Translations under genes and position numbers: made by a program | Part shown: positions 34,191 to 43,662 of the stretch, one piece after another | Position numbering within the stretch: position 1 is the first letter of the stretch | Layout of the letters: every line of letters starts with the position of its first letter | Source: Aquitalea denitrificans | GTDB lineage: Bacteria > Pseudomonadota > Gammaproteobacteria > Burkholderiales > Chromobacteriaceae | Direction: 5' to 3' | Assembly (NCBI RefSeq): GCF_009856625.1 | Contig: NZ_CP047241.1 | Span: 2,232,001 to 2,296,000, forward strand | DNA: 64,000 nucleotides | The notes under the pieces: model-generated | Told to the model about the DNA's origin: nothing | Databases searched by the model: none | What the model saw: only the letters and a program-made list of their open reading frames with translations

Positions 34191-36307
34191 GCCTTGCCCC
34201 ACACTATCCTGAGTCTGGTTACTTTCCAACCAAAATAGCCCATATCTTGCAACAGCGCCGCGAACAGCAAAAGGATATTGCCGAAAGCTGCATGGATGAA
34301 CGGGCGGCCGGCAAGCCAGCCCCCTGCGATATCGTGCTCAATATCAGTCTGTTCTTTGATGGCACCAATAATCACGGTGATTCGGATGACGCAGCAAACC
34401 CCGTGTGCAGCAGTAATGTACGCCGCCTTTACCAGGCAACTATCAGTGCCAAGAAGGCGCAAGCAAGCGGTTACTATGCACACTATATTCAAGGCGTAGG
34501 TACGGAATTTAAAAAAATTGGAGAAGATGGCCCTTCATCTAGTGGACTTAGCTTTGCCAGCGGTGGTGAGCGCAGAATTTTATGGGGGCTAACGCGGATT
34601 ATTGACTCACTCCAACTGAGCTTAGAAATTGGAACGCTTGTTGACAGCCAAGCCATGAAAATAATCCAGCAAATGGAATTTACCTACAAGGAGGGTAATC
34701 ATGGCGTGATGGTAAAAACCGGCACCAGCAAGGAAGATCGCCGCGCAGCGATGAAGGCTGGCATGAGCGATGTTCTGGCCAAACTGGATAGCAAGCCGAC
34801 CATTCTGAAAATCAAGCTGTACATTTATGGCTTTTCCCGTGGCGCTGCCGAGGCCCGTGCTTTTTTGTGGCGTCTGGATGAGCAGATGCAAGACAGCGCC
34901 TTCTTTGGCATCCCACTGACAGTGGAGTTTCTCGGTGTGCTGGATACGGTGGCCTCGGTTGGCCTGACCGAGCTGGCCCCCGGTGCGCAAGGCCATATGG
35001 ATTGGGCCGACGGCACCATGCAGCTGCCGCAGCGCGAGTGGCTCAAGCGCTGTGCGCACCTGGTGAGCGCACACGAACAGCGCCTGTGTTTTCCACTGGA
35101 CTCGGTGGCCACCACCACCCAGGGTGCCTACCCTTCCTGCGTGGTAGGCGAATGGGTTTATCCGGGTATGCACAGTGATGTAGGCGGTGGCTACCCGCCA
35201 AACGATCAGGGCAAGGCACGCGACGGACAGGAAATGTTGCTGTCGCAGATTCCGCTGAACCATCTGTATCGCCTGGCTTTTGATGCTGGGGCACCTTTGA
35301 AAATTGATGCTGACCGTTGCCAGCAGGGTAACGTAAGTGAGAAGTCCAAAATCAAGATGCTTCAGGCGAAAGAAGCGTGGCGATTTTTTGACGACGCAAC
35401 AACAAAACTCTTTGCAGTTGATCCCAAACTCATCCAGCGCTTCAACGCATGGCGGCATGCGTCAAGATCAGGCGGCTCCCTAATTGACCTGATCAAGAAC
35501 CAGACTGCGCAAATCAATGCCTGGCGTATCGAGCGCTATGCAGGCGGCTTGCATGGCAGTGGCGGGCAAAGCCAGGAAACTACCGACTCCTACCAATATG
35601 CGGCGACAGAACGCGAAACGCCGGACTGGGCAATCAAGCAAGAGAAGGACGCCTGGGAAACCCAAAGTAAAAAGGGCAAAGCCAGTGCCGCCAAGATGAA
35701 ATGGCCGGAGCACCGCGTTACCAATATCAGTGGCCGCGGTAGCCATTACGAGCCCGTGCCGGAGGACAGCATGTCGGCCAATGACAAGGCTTATGTAGGC
35801 CGGGACTATCAACCCAATTTATCCAAGGGCTATGAGCCTACCCTGGACGGAACCCAGCTGCGTATGGGTGCCAAAGACTTCCGCGATGACTATCTGGGCA
35901 TTATCAGCGTAGACCCGAATCCGCTAGGTTGGCTGGCATCCTTGTTTACTGCCATCTCCCGCCCCTTCAGTGCCGACTGTACCGGCACCGAGCGTGAAAT
36001 GCTGATCAAACACAGCGAGGCCAAATACCAGAAGCTGATTCAAAACGCGGATCTCATGCTGCTATACGACGAACATGTCCACGACTCCCGCGCCTGGTTC
36101 ATGCAATCCACACTGGGCAAGCTAGAACCCCATGGCTCTTATTGGCGCTATCGCACCATCTTTTTCACGGATGACGACAACAACAAGAAACTCATCTGCA
36201 AGGCCCCGGATAGCGAGAAAGATGATGATGATTCCGCTGCCACAGCCGAGCAGCCAGACCAAGGCACAGCAACGCCAAGCAAGGACTTACCCGCTACGGC
36301 CTTTTGA
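34181..36307 (+). CDS. tle1: T6SS phospholipase effector Tle1 (DUF2235)
   Basis: A 708-residue DUF2235 alpha/beta hydrolase. The nucleophile elbow GFSRGAAEAR puts catalytic Ser219 in a GxSxG motif; other family pieces are NISLFFDGTNNHGDSDD and EWVYPGMHSDVGGGYPPND with the candidate catalytic Asp. Tle1-type effectors hydrolyse phospholipids in the target envelope. The N-terminal ~45 residues precede the catalytic domain and are the part repeated in the upstream fragments. Likely loaded by VgrG with the DUF4123 chaperone; neutralised by Tli1. The C-terminus is acidic (SEKDDDDSAATAEQPDQ). 72 bases of gap before tssF. Confidence 0.9.
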   Translation: MPVSLAPHYPESGYFPTKIAHILQQRREQQKDIAESCMDERAAGKPAPCDIVLNISLFFDGTNNHGDSDDAANPVCSSNVRRLYQATISAKKAQASGYYAHYIQGVGTEFKKIGEDGPSSSGLSFASGGERRILWGLTRIIDSLQLSLEIGTLVDSQAMKIIQQMEFTYKEGNHGVMVKTGTSKEDRRAAMKAGMSDVLAKLDSKPTILKIKLYIYGFSRGAAEARAFLWRLDEQMQDSAFFGIPLTVEFLGVLDTVASVGLTELAPGAQGHMDWADGTMQLPQREWLKRCAHLVSAHEQRLCFPLDSVATTTQGAYPSCVVGEWVYPGMHSDVGGGYPPNDQGKARDGQEMLLSQIPLNHLYRLAFDAGAPLKIDADRCQQGNVSEKSKIKMLQAKEAWRFFDDATTKLFAVDPKLIQRFNAWRHASRSGGSLIDLIKNQTAQINAWRIERYAGGLHGSGGQSQETTDSYQYAATERETPDWAIKQEKDAWETQSKKGKASAAKMKWPEHRVTNISGRGSHYEPVPEDSMSANDKAYVGRDYQPNLSKGYEPTLDGTQLRMGAKDFRDDYLGIISVDPNPLGWLASLFTAISRPFSADCTGTEREMLIKHSEAKYQKLIQNADLMLLYDEHVHDSRAWFMQSTLGKLEPHGSYWRYRTIFFTDDDNNKKLICKAPDSEKDDDDSAATAEQPDQGTATPSKDLPATAF

Positions 36308-36379
36308 CATGCCTGCCACCTTGGCGATGGGCAACGATGCATGGGTGTGATTACCCGCCCCTTTATGATGTGAGTTTGA

Positions 36380-38239
36380 ATGCTTGAATCCCTCCTCCCC
36401 TATTACGAGCGCGAGCTTGGCCATTTACGGGAATTGTCCGGCGAGTTTGCCCGCCGCTACCCGAAGATAGCCGGCCGGCTGCAGATGGAAGGCGACCAGT
36501 GCGCCGATCCGCATACCGAGCGGCTGATCGAGTCGTTTGCGCTGCTGGCGGCGCGCATCCACAAAAAGCTGGATGACGATTATCCGGAAGTGGCGGAAAG
36601 CTTTCTGAATGTGCTGTATCCGCACTATCTGCAGCCCATTCCCGCTGCCACCATCGTGCAGCTGGAGTGTGACCCGGCACGACCGGAGATTGCCCGCCGC
36701 TACCGGGTGGAGCGTGGCCAGATGGTGCAGGCTCCGGCCATCAACGGTGTGGTGTGCAAGTTCCGCAGCGCTTATCCGGTGGATTTGTACCCGCTGTCGC
36801 TCAGCGAGGCGCGGCTGGAGCTGACCAGCGGTTCGGCCTATTTGCGCCAGCTGGCACCAGACGCAGCAGCGGTGCTGACGCTGGAGTTGCAAACCCACGG
36901 CGGTTTGCCGGTGAATGCCATTGGGCTGGAGTCGCTACGCTTTTTCCTGGATGGCGAACCGGCACAGATGCACCTGTTATATGAGCTGCTGCTGGCCAAT
37001 GTGCGGCGGGTACAGGTGGGCGATGGCAGTGAAGACCCGGCCCGTACCCGGCAGTTGCCAGCGTCTTGCATCACCCCGGTGGGCTTTGGCCGTGACGAAG
37101 GCATGCTGGAGTATGACGAACGCTCCTTTGTCGGCTACCGGCTGTTGACCGAGTACTTCTGTTATCCGGACAAATTCCTGTTTGTTGACTTTGGTCAGCT
37201 GGACAAGGCCGTGGTGCGGCTGGATGGCGAGCGGCTGGTACTGCGGGTGATGCTGGACAAGTTTGCCGACAGCGAGCGCTATAACCGTCTGCTCACGCAG
37301 TTGGGCGTGCAGCATCTGAAGCTGGGCTGCACGCCGGTGGTAAACCTGTTCCGCCATGCGGCAGAACCCGTTCGCGTTACCCATCAGAAAGCGTCCTATG
37401 CGGTGACACCGGATGGTCGCAAGCCGCATGCCTTTGAAGTGGTGCAGGTGCGACGCGTGCAAAGAGTGGAAAAATCGACCGAAGGCGAGCGCAGCGAGGA
37501 AGTACCGCCCTTCTACGCTATCCGCCATGCGGTGCAAGACAAGGCACCACGCTTTTACTGGCATGCCAGCCGCCAGGATTCGCCGCATCAGGGCGACAAG
37601 GGCAGCGACCTGGAAATCCACCTGGTAGATCTGGCCTTCCAGCCGGTACGCCCGGCTACCGAAGTGCTGAGCCTGGAGCTGCTGTGCAGCAACCGCGACC
37701 TGCCCGAACAGATTCCCTTTGGCGGCAGCCAGGCCACGGCACGCTCGGACTTCACCATTCCCGGCCACGCGGTAGTGAAGCGGGTGCGACTGTTGCGCAA
37801 GCCGGGTGCCACCCAGCGCAGCCCGCTGGGCCGCGCCGTGCAGTGGCGGCTGATTTCGCATCTGTCGCTCAACTATCTGTCCATCGTCGATTCCGGCGTG
37901 GAAGCGCTGCAGGAAATGCTGACGCTGTACAACCTGACCGATTCCGCCGCCAATACCCGGCAGATTCAGGGCATTGCCGCAGTCAGCAGCGGACCGGCCG
38001 TCACCCGTGTGGCCGGGCGGGACTTCACCGGTTTTGTCCGTGGCAGCGATATCCGGCTGACACTGGATGCCGATTACTACGTGGGGGGCAGTGTGTATCT
38101 GTTTGCCTCGGTACTGGAGCGTTTTTTTGCCCTGTACTGCGCCCCCAATAGTTTCACCCGCCTGCATGTGGAAAACGTGCAGGACAAGGAGGAGGTGCTG
38201 ACATGGCCAGCCCGAGCCGGCGAAGCCCTCGTGATTTGA
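36380..38239 (+). CDS. tssF: T6SS baseplate protein TssF (VasA)
   Basis: A 619-residue baseplate wedge protein. The N-terminus LPYYERELGHLRELSGEFARRYPKIAG-type start, shown here as YYERELGHLRELSGEFA, is diagnostic, as are VAESFLNVLYPHYLQPIPA and YYVGGSVYLFASVLERFFAL near the end. The stop overlaps tssG by 37 bases. Confidence 0.95.
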   Translation: MLESLLPYYERELGHLRELSGEFARRYPKIAGRLQMEGDQCADPHTERLIESFALLAARIHKKLDDDYPEVAESFLNVLYPHYLQPIPAATIVQLECDPARPEIARRYRVERGQMVQAPAINGVVCKFRSAYPVDLYPLSLSEARLELTSGSAYLRQLAPDAAAVLTLELQTHGGLPVNAIGLESLRFFLDGEPAQMHLLYELLLANVRRVQVGDGSEDPARTRQLPASCITPVGFGRDEGMLEYDERSFVGYRLLTEYFCYPDKFLFVDFGQLDKAVVRLDGERLVLRVMLDKFADSERYNRLLTQLGVQHLKLGCTPVVNLFRHAAEPVRVTHQKASYAVTPDGRKPHAFEVVQVRRVQRVEKSTEGERSEEVPPFYAIRHAVQDKAPRFYWHASRQDSPHQGDKGSDLEIHLVDLAFQPVRPATEVLSLELLCSNRDLPEQIPFGGSQATARSDFTIPGHAVVKRVRLLRKPGATQRSPLGRAVQWRLISHLSLNYLSIVDSGVEALQEMLTLYNLTDSAANTRQIQGIAAVSSGPAVTRVAGRDFTGFVRGSDIRLTLDADYYVGGSVYLFASVLERFFALYCAPNSFTRLHVENVQDKEEVLTWPARAGEALVI

Positions 38240-39234
38240 GGCAGGAACTGGCGGCCGATGCCAGCCAGTTCGGTTTCTTCCAGGCGGTGCGCCTGTTGGC
38301 CCTGTCGGGCCGCAAGCGTGCGGGCGACAAGCGACGCTTGCCTGCCGAGCTGCGATTTCGCACCCTGGCCACCCTGTCGTTTCCGCCCAGTGAACTGGCG
38401 GGCTACCAACCGGCACCGGAGCAGGCACCAGACGACGCCCCCGCCACCGCGGAAATGGTGGTCAGTTTCATGGGACTTACCGGCCCGTCCGGCGCACTGC
38501 CCACCGCGTATACCGAGTTGCTGCTGGAGCGCAAGCTGCGCCATCGCGACCACGCCATGCATGCGTTTTTCGACATTTTCAGCCACCGGGCAACGGCGCT
38601 GTTTTACCAAGCCTGGCACAAGTACCGCTTCTGGCTGGACATGGAGGCTGGCGAGCGTGATGGCTTCACCCGCCACCTGCTGGACCTGGGCGGCACCGGC
38701 CTCTCCAGCTTGCGCCAGCAAATCGGCACCAGCATGGAGCTGGACGAAAACCTGTTTGTCTACTTTGCCGGTTTGCTCAGCCAGAAACCGATGTCGGCCC
38801 AGTCGCTGGCCACGCTGATTGAAAGCTTCTTCGGGGTAAGCGCCCAGGTAGAGCAATTTGTCGGGCAATGGATGGTTCTGCCGGAATCCGAGCAAAGCCG
38901 GTTGGGCGACCAGGCTTGCGAGCTGGGTGTATCCATGCTGGCAGGCAACCGGGTATGGGACCGCCAGACCAAGCTGCGGCTACGCCTGGGCAGCATGAAT
39001 GCCGAGCGTTACGCCGTGCTGCAGCCGGGTACGGATGCCGCCGCCGCCCTGCGCGCCGTGTTGCAGTTTGCCCTGGGCCACAGCCTGGCAGTGGAGGTAT
39101 GCCTGGTACTGGAGAAAGAGGCCGTGCCGCCTGCCTGCATGTCTGCCGCCTCCCCCTTGCTGCTGGGGGGCAACTGCTGGCTGGGGCCGCAGCCGCAGGA
39201 CCCCGACGATATGCGCTATGTCTTGCTGCACTGA
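38203..39234 (+). CDS. tssG: T6SS baseplate protein TssG (VasB)
   Basis: A 343-residue TssG. Family signatures: FGFFQAVRLL-like QFGFFQAVRLLALSG, MVVSFMGLTGPSGALPTAYT, HAMHAFFDIFSHRATALFYQ. ATG 38203 is preceded by GGAGG 8 bases upstream, inside tssF. It works with TssF in the baseplate wedges. Confidence 0.95.
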   Translation: MASPSRRSPRDLRQELAADASQFGFFQAVRLLALSGRKRAGDKRRLPAELRFRTLATLSFPPSELAGYQPAPEQAPDDAPATAEMVVSFMGLTGPSGALPTAYTELLLERKLRHRDHAMHAFFDIFSHRATALFYQAWHKYRFWLDMEAGERDGFTRHLLDLGGTGLSSLRQQIGTSMELDENLFVYFAGLLSQKPMSAQSLATLIESFFGVSAQVEQFVGQWMVLPESEQSRLGDQACELGVSMLAGNRVWDRQTKLRLRLGSMNAERYAVLQPGTDAAAALRAVLQFALGHSLAVEVCLVLEKEAVPPACMSAASPLLLGGNCWLGPQPQDPDDMRYVLLH

Positions 39235-39276
39235 ATTACCCGACCCGAATCTTGATTCAAATTACTGGAAAACCAC

Positions 39277-41925
39277 ATGTCGGTATCACTCAAATCGCTG
39301 ATCGAACGTCTTACCCCCGCCGCACGCCAGGCCCTGGAACAAGCAGCCAGCCGCGCACTGGGGCGCACCCACTTCGAAGTGGAAATCGAGCATGTACTGC
39401 TGGCCCTGCTAGACCAGCAAGACAACGCCGCCTTGGCCGCGCTGCTGGCGCTAGGCCTGCCCATCGACCAGCTGGGCCGCGAGCTGGATGCCGCCCAGGA
39501 CAGCTTCCGCAGCGGCAATACCCGCAACCCGGTGCTATCGGCCTGGCTGCCGCGCTGGCTGGAAAAAGCCTGGCTGCTGGCCAGCATGGAGCATGGCGAA
39601 AGCGATATCTCCACACTGGACATGCTGCTGACGCTGTGGCGTGACGATACGCTGCGCAATGCAGTACAAGACAGCTCGCGCACCCTGGCCGTACAGGACA
39701 GCAGCCTGCTTAACGGTGCCTATCGCGAATTGCGTCGCCATGGCGGCGAAGGCAGCGCCACCCCGGCCAGCCAACAAGCAGAAGCCGCCGAACAGGCCGA
39801 CGACACCAGCGCCAGCCAGGAAAAACCGCAACGGACACGCGGCAATCCGGCACTGGACAAATACACGGTGGACCTCACCGCCCAAGCCCGCGCCGGCAAG
39901 ATCGACCCTATCCTTGGCCGTGACAGTGAAATCCGCCAGATGATCGACATCCTGATGCGCCGCCGCCAGAACAATCCCATTCTCACCGGCGAGCCCGGTG
40001 TAGGCAAAACAGCGGTGGTGGAAGGACTGGCCCGGCAGATTGTGCTGGGCGAAGTACCAGACACCCTGCTGGGCGTTACCCTGCGCACCCTGGATCTGGG
40101 CCTGTTGCAGGCCGGTGCCAGCGTCAAGGGCGAGTTTGAAAACCGCTTGCGCCAGGTGATCGACGAGGTCAAGGCCAGCCCGGTGCCCATCATCCTGTTT
40201 ATCGACGAGGCACACACCCTGATCGGCGCGGGCGGTGCCGCCGGTCAGAACGATGCCGCCAATTTGCTGAAACCGGCATTGGCACGCGGCGAGCTGCGCA
40301 CCATTGCCGCCACCACCTGGGCCGAATACAAGAAATACTTCGAAAAAGATGCCGCGCTGGCCCGCCGCTTCCAGGTAGTCAAAGTGGAAGAACCGGCACC
40401 GGACATGGCGGTACAGATGGTGCGCGGCCTCACCGCCGCCATGCGCCAGCACCATCAGGTGGAGATTCTGGACGAAGCCATCCGCGCTGCCGTGCATCTA
40501 TCCAGCCGCTACATCACTGGCCGCCAGTTGCCGGACAAGGCCATCAGCGTGCTGGACACTGCCTGCGCCAGAGTGGCGCTGTCGCGTGCCGGCAAACCGG
40601 CCCCGCTGCAGGACATCCAGGTGCTGATCGACAACGCCGAACGGGAAATCGAAGCGCTGTCACGCGAGGAAGGCCACGCCGAACGCATCGCTGAAATCGG
40701 CACCCGGCGTGACACCCTGCACGTCGATCTGGCAGCGCTGCACACCGCCTGGCAGCAACAGCAACAGCTGGTGGACGAAATCGAACAGCTCAAACAGCCA
40801 GCCGATACGCCACGCCCGACGGGCAAGAAACCCAGCCCGCTGCAACAAAAGCGCCTGGCGCTGCGCCAGTTGCAGAAAACCCAGCCACTAGCCTTTGAAT
40901 GCGTGGACGAAAGCGTGATTGCCGATGTAATAGCGGGTTGGACCGGCATTCCGCTGGGCCGCATGGTCAGCAACGAGCTGGAACAAGTACAAAAGCTGGG
41001 CGCGCTGCTGGCCGAGCGGGTGATCGGCCAGGACCATGCACTGGCACAGATTGCCGAGCGGGTACAAATTGCCAAGGCCAATCTGGAAGACCCCGGCAAA
41101 CCCAAGGGCGTGTTCCTGCTGGTAGGCCCGTCCGGCGTAGGCAAGACCGAAACCGCACTGGCGCTGGCCGAAGCCCTGTACGGCGGCGAGCGCAATCTGG
41201 TCACCATCAATATGTCGGAATACCAGGAAGCCCACAGCGTATCCGGCCTGAAGGGCTCGCCGCCCGGCTATGTCGGCTACGGCGAAGGCGGGGTACTGAC
41301 TGAAGCGGTACGTCGGCGTCCCTACTCGGTGGTATTGCTGGACGAGGTGGAAAAAGCCCATCCGGATGTGATGGAGCTGTTCTTTCAGGTATTCGACAAG
41401 GGCGTGCTGGAAGACAGCGAAGGCCGCGAAGTGGACTTCAAGAACACCATCATCCTGCTTACTTCCAATGCCGGCACCGACCTGGTGATGCGCGCTTGCG
41501 AGCACGGCGTAACGGTAGAAGGCGAAACCCGCGCCCCCAGTGCCGCCGACTTGGTGGAAATCCTGCGCCCCACCCTGCAACAGGCCTTCAAGCCAGCGCT
41601 GCTGGGCCGGCTTGACATCGTGCCTTACTTCCCCATCAGCGACGAAGTGTTGCACGCCATCGTGGCACTCAAGCTGGACCGCATCCGCAACCGCATCGCC
41701 GACAACCACGGAGCCAAGGTGGAGTTTCCGGCCACGCTGGCCGCCACGCTGGCCGCCCGCTGCATGGATGTGGACAGTGGCGCGCGCAATGCCGATGCCA
41801 TCCTCACCCGCACCCTGCTGGCACCAATCTCTTGCGACCTGCTCAGCCGCATGGCCAGCGGCAAGCCGGTGAAGAAGATTGCCGTCTCGCTCAAGGGTGA
41901 GGACATCAAGGTCAGGCTGAGCTAA
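39277..41925 (+). CDS. tssH: T6SS sheath-recycling ATPase TssH (ClpV)
   Basis: An 882-residue HSP100/Clp ATPase. Clp N-domain at 1-150; first AAA+ domain with Walker A GEPGVGK at 238-244; middle coiled-coil around 440-540; second AAA+ domain with Walker A GPSGVGK at 617-623 and Walker B VVLLDEVEKAHPDV. ClpV binds contracted TssB/C sheath and disassembles it. The N-domain and the Gln/Pro-rich linker (AEAAEQADDTSASQEKPQ) fit ClpV over ClpB. Confidence 0.95.
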   Translation: MSVSLKSLIERLTPAARQALEQAASRALGRTHFEVEIEHVLLALLDQQDNAALAALLALGLPIDQLGRELDAAQDSFRSGNTRNPVLSAWLPRWLEKAWLLASMEHGESDISTLDMLLTLWRDDTLRNAVQDSSRTLAVQDSSLLNGAYRELRRHGGEGSATPASQQAEAAEQADDTSASQEKPQRTRGNPALDKYTVDLTAQARAGKIDPILGRDSEIRQMIDILMRRRQNNPILTGEPGVGKTAVVEGLARQIVLGEVPDTLLGVTLRTLDLGLLQAGASVKGEFENRLRQVIDEVKASPVPIILFIDEAHTLIGAGGAAGQNDAANLLKPALARGELRTIAATTWAEYKKYFEKDAALARRFQVVKVEEPAPDMAVQMVRGLTAAMRQHHQVEILDEAIRAAVHLSSRYITGRQLPDKAISVLDTACARVALSRAGKPAPLQDIQVLIDNAEREIEALSREEGHAERIAEIGTRRDTLHVDLAALHTAWQQQQQLVDEIEQLKQPADTPRPTGKKPSPLQQKRLALRQLQKTQPLAFECVDESVIADVIAGWTGIPLGRMVSNELEQVQKLGALLAERVIGQDHALAQIAERVQIAKANLEDPGKPKGVFLLVGPSGVGKTETALALAEALYGGERNLVTINMSEYQEAHSVSGLKGSPPGYVGYGEGGVLTEAVRRRPYSVVLLDEVEKAHPDVMELFFQVFDKGVLEDSEGREVDFKNTIILLTSNAGTDLVMRACEHGVTVEGETRAPSAADLVEILRPTLQQAFKPALLGRLDIVPYFPISDEVLHAIVALKLDRIRNRIADNHGAKVEFPATLAATLAARCMDVDSGARNADAILTRTLLAPISCDLLSRMASGKPVKKIAVSLKGEDIKVRLS

Positions 41926-41938
41926 GGGCAGATATCAC

Positions 41939-43381
41939 ATGTTGAGATTGCTTACCCTGTTTGGCGGCTTCACCATCGGCTGGTGGAGCCTGTTGTGGCT
42001 GGTGCTGCCGCTCAGCTGGCAGCGTATCAGCCCATCGGCCATGCTGTTGCTGCATATCGTGCCACCGGTTGCACTGACGCTGGGACTACGCTGGTGGACG
42101 GCCCGCAAGGAAAAGAAAGCCGAGGTCGAGCGCCAGCAGGCCGAGGCCGCCGGCGAAGCCGAACGCGTGGCAACACGCGAAGAAGCACGCCGCCGCCACA
42201 ATGCTGCGTTGGCAGAGCGGCAGCAGACCATCGCCTGCCGCTGGTTGCGTTGCACCGCCTTGCCAGTGGGTGAAGAGCCCGCCTGGCTGGACGATGTCGA
42301 TGACAACTGCCAGTGGCTGCCACTGGACCTGGAAGACCTGGAAGAAGGGGAAGACGACGACCAGCTTGCCGCGTTGACCACCCCGCAGCGCGAAGCGCTG
42401 GAGGCCTTGTATCTGGCCGCACCGGGCGCAGCCTGGCTACCGGTATACACCGAGGTGATACCCACACAGTCCGGCATCGAACAGCTGGCAATGCTGAAAA
42501 CCGTGCAGCACGAAGCCGCCGCCCTGGCGCTGGACAGCACGCCTCCCGCCGTGGAGTGCCGCTTCCTGCCCGGTCATGGTGACGTGGCCGAGCGTGCCCG
42601 CCAACTGCTGCTGCAACACAGCGACTATCCAGGCCTGGTAATGCTGGCGGCTGATGCGCCAATACTGCCACTGCGGGAAGAAGATGAGCTTGACGCCAGC
42701 GCAGACCCCGAGCAGGCCTGGCGCGGCAAGCCCGGCCTGGCCCTGGCCTGCCTGTTATTTCTGCGCCATGGCCTGCCCTGCGCGGAAGACAGCAACACGG
42801 TACCGGTCAGCGACAACCAAGATCCATATCAACCCTACTGGGAAAAACCGCAGACCATACAGCACAGTACCGACTGGGGCATGGTGCCGCCCAGCCGTCA
42901 GCCTTCGCTGGCCGCCTTGCCGGTACTGGCCGAACTCACCCAACCCATCCAGGGTGCCGCCGCATCCAGCCGGGTCATGCAATTGAGCCGCCAGCTGCAA
43001 CCCATGCTGGACAATGCCCTGGTCAATGCCGCCTTGCTGGACTATCCGTTCAGCGAGGAAGACGCCCAGCCCACAGCCAACCGTGCCGCCAGCCTTGGCT
43101 GGCTGGTGCATAACAGCGGCGAGGTGCAGGTGGGCGGGGCGCGCCTGTCCGCCCTGTCCGGCGCACTCAGCCGCCATCAGGTAGAACTCCACCCCATCGA
43201 CCAGGCCAGCAACTCGGTACGGGAATGGGGGGATAACGGCGCAGCTACGGCAGCCTTGCTATGCGCCACCGCCATCACCCACTGCCATGTTCTGGCCGCA
43301 CCGGTACTGTTGGCTCAATTTGGCCCGGACGAAGCTGCGCTCAGCGTAGCCAGGCCACCCCTGGAGGAAATGTCATCGTGA
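41939..43381 (+). CDS. T6SS-locus membrane protein of unknown function (480 aa)
   Basis: Starts 13 bases after tssH. Two N-terminal membrane helices (~8-28 and ~35-52), then a charged coiled-coil (ARKEKKAEVERQQAEAAGEA) and a large soluble part with an acidic patch (LEDLEEGEDDD). The C-terminal region has NGAATAALLCATAITHCHVL. I do not recognise a named T6SS component. It overlaps the PAAR gene by 4 bases, which ties it to spike assembly or effector delivery; function unknown. Confidence 0.75.
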   Translation: MLRLLTLFGGFTIGWWSLLWLVLPLSWQRISPSAMLLLHIVPPVALTLGLRWWTARKEKKAEVERQQAEAAGEAERVATREEARRRHNAALAERQQTIACRWLRCTALPVGEEPAWLDDVDDNCQWLPLDLEDLEEGEDDDQLAALTTPQREALEALYLAAPGAAWLPVYTEVIPTQSGIEQLAMLKTVQHEAAALALDSTPPAVECRFLPGHGDVAERARQLLLQHSDYPGLVMLAADAPILPLREEDELDASADPEQAWRGKPGLALACLLFLRHGLPCAEDSNTVPVSDNQDPYQPYWEKPQTIQHSTDWGMVPPSRQPSLAALPVLAELTQPIQGAAASSRVMQLSRQLQPMLDNALVNAALLDYPFSEEDAQPTANRAASLGWLVHNSGEVQVGGARLSALSGALSRHQVELHPIDQASNSVREWGDNGAATAALLCATAITHCHVLAAPVLLAQFGPDEAALSVARPPLEEMSS

Positions 43382-43641
43382 AGCGCGTCATTCGACTGGG
43401 CGACCCCACCGATCACGGCGGGAATGTCGTTAGCGCCGCCGCCAGCACCACGCTGTTCGGCAAACAGATTGCCTGCCTGGGCGACGCCGTCAGTTGCCCG
43501 CAACAGGGCCATAGCAACTGCACCATCGTCGAAGGTGATGGTAGTTGGCTGGTTGGTGGCAAGCCAGTGGCACTGGAAGGCCACAAGACCAGCTGCGGCG
43601 CAGCACTGATTTCTACCCTGCCAGAAGTCGGCAGGGGCTGA
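43378..43641 (+). CDS. PAAR-repeat spike-tip protein
   Basis: An 87-residue PAAR protein starting at GTG 43378, which overlaps the upstream stop (GTGA). Signatures: IRLGDPTDHGGNVVS, LFGKQIACLGDAVSCPQQGH, and VALEGHKTSCGAALIS with paired Cys and His that bind a metal at the tip. It sharpens the VgrG spike. No C-terminal toxin extension, so it is a structural tip. Confidence 0.93.
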   Translation: MKRVIRLGDPTDHGGNVVSAAASTTLFGKQIACLGDAVSCPQQGHSNCTIVEGDGSWLVGGKPVALEGHKTSCGAALISTLPEVGRG

Positions 43642-43662
43642 TTACCCATTTTCGGAACCATC

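Larger units (their letters stand above)
31232..34310 (+). repeat. Tandem array of four ~800-base tli1-tle1' units
   Basis: Lipoprotein gene starts are at 31232, 32032, 32835 and 33639, giving periods of 800, 803 and 804 bases. Each unit is a tli1-like gene plus the first 40-odd codons of tle1, then a decayed spacer with a conserved ~85-base leader before the next ATG (CAGCAAAATATTGGCAAGCA is shared). Only the fourth unit continues into a full tle1. The first unit lacks the shared leader. Confidence 0.9.

Noticed and set aside
43378..43641. PAAR protein as a toxin carrier
   Set aside because: It ends right after the PAAR fold; no effector domain.
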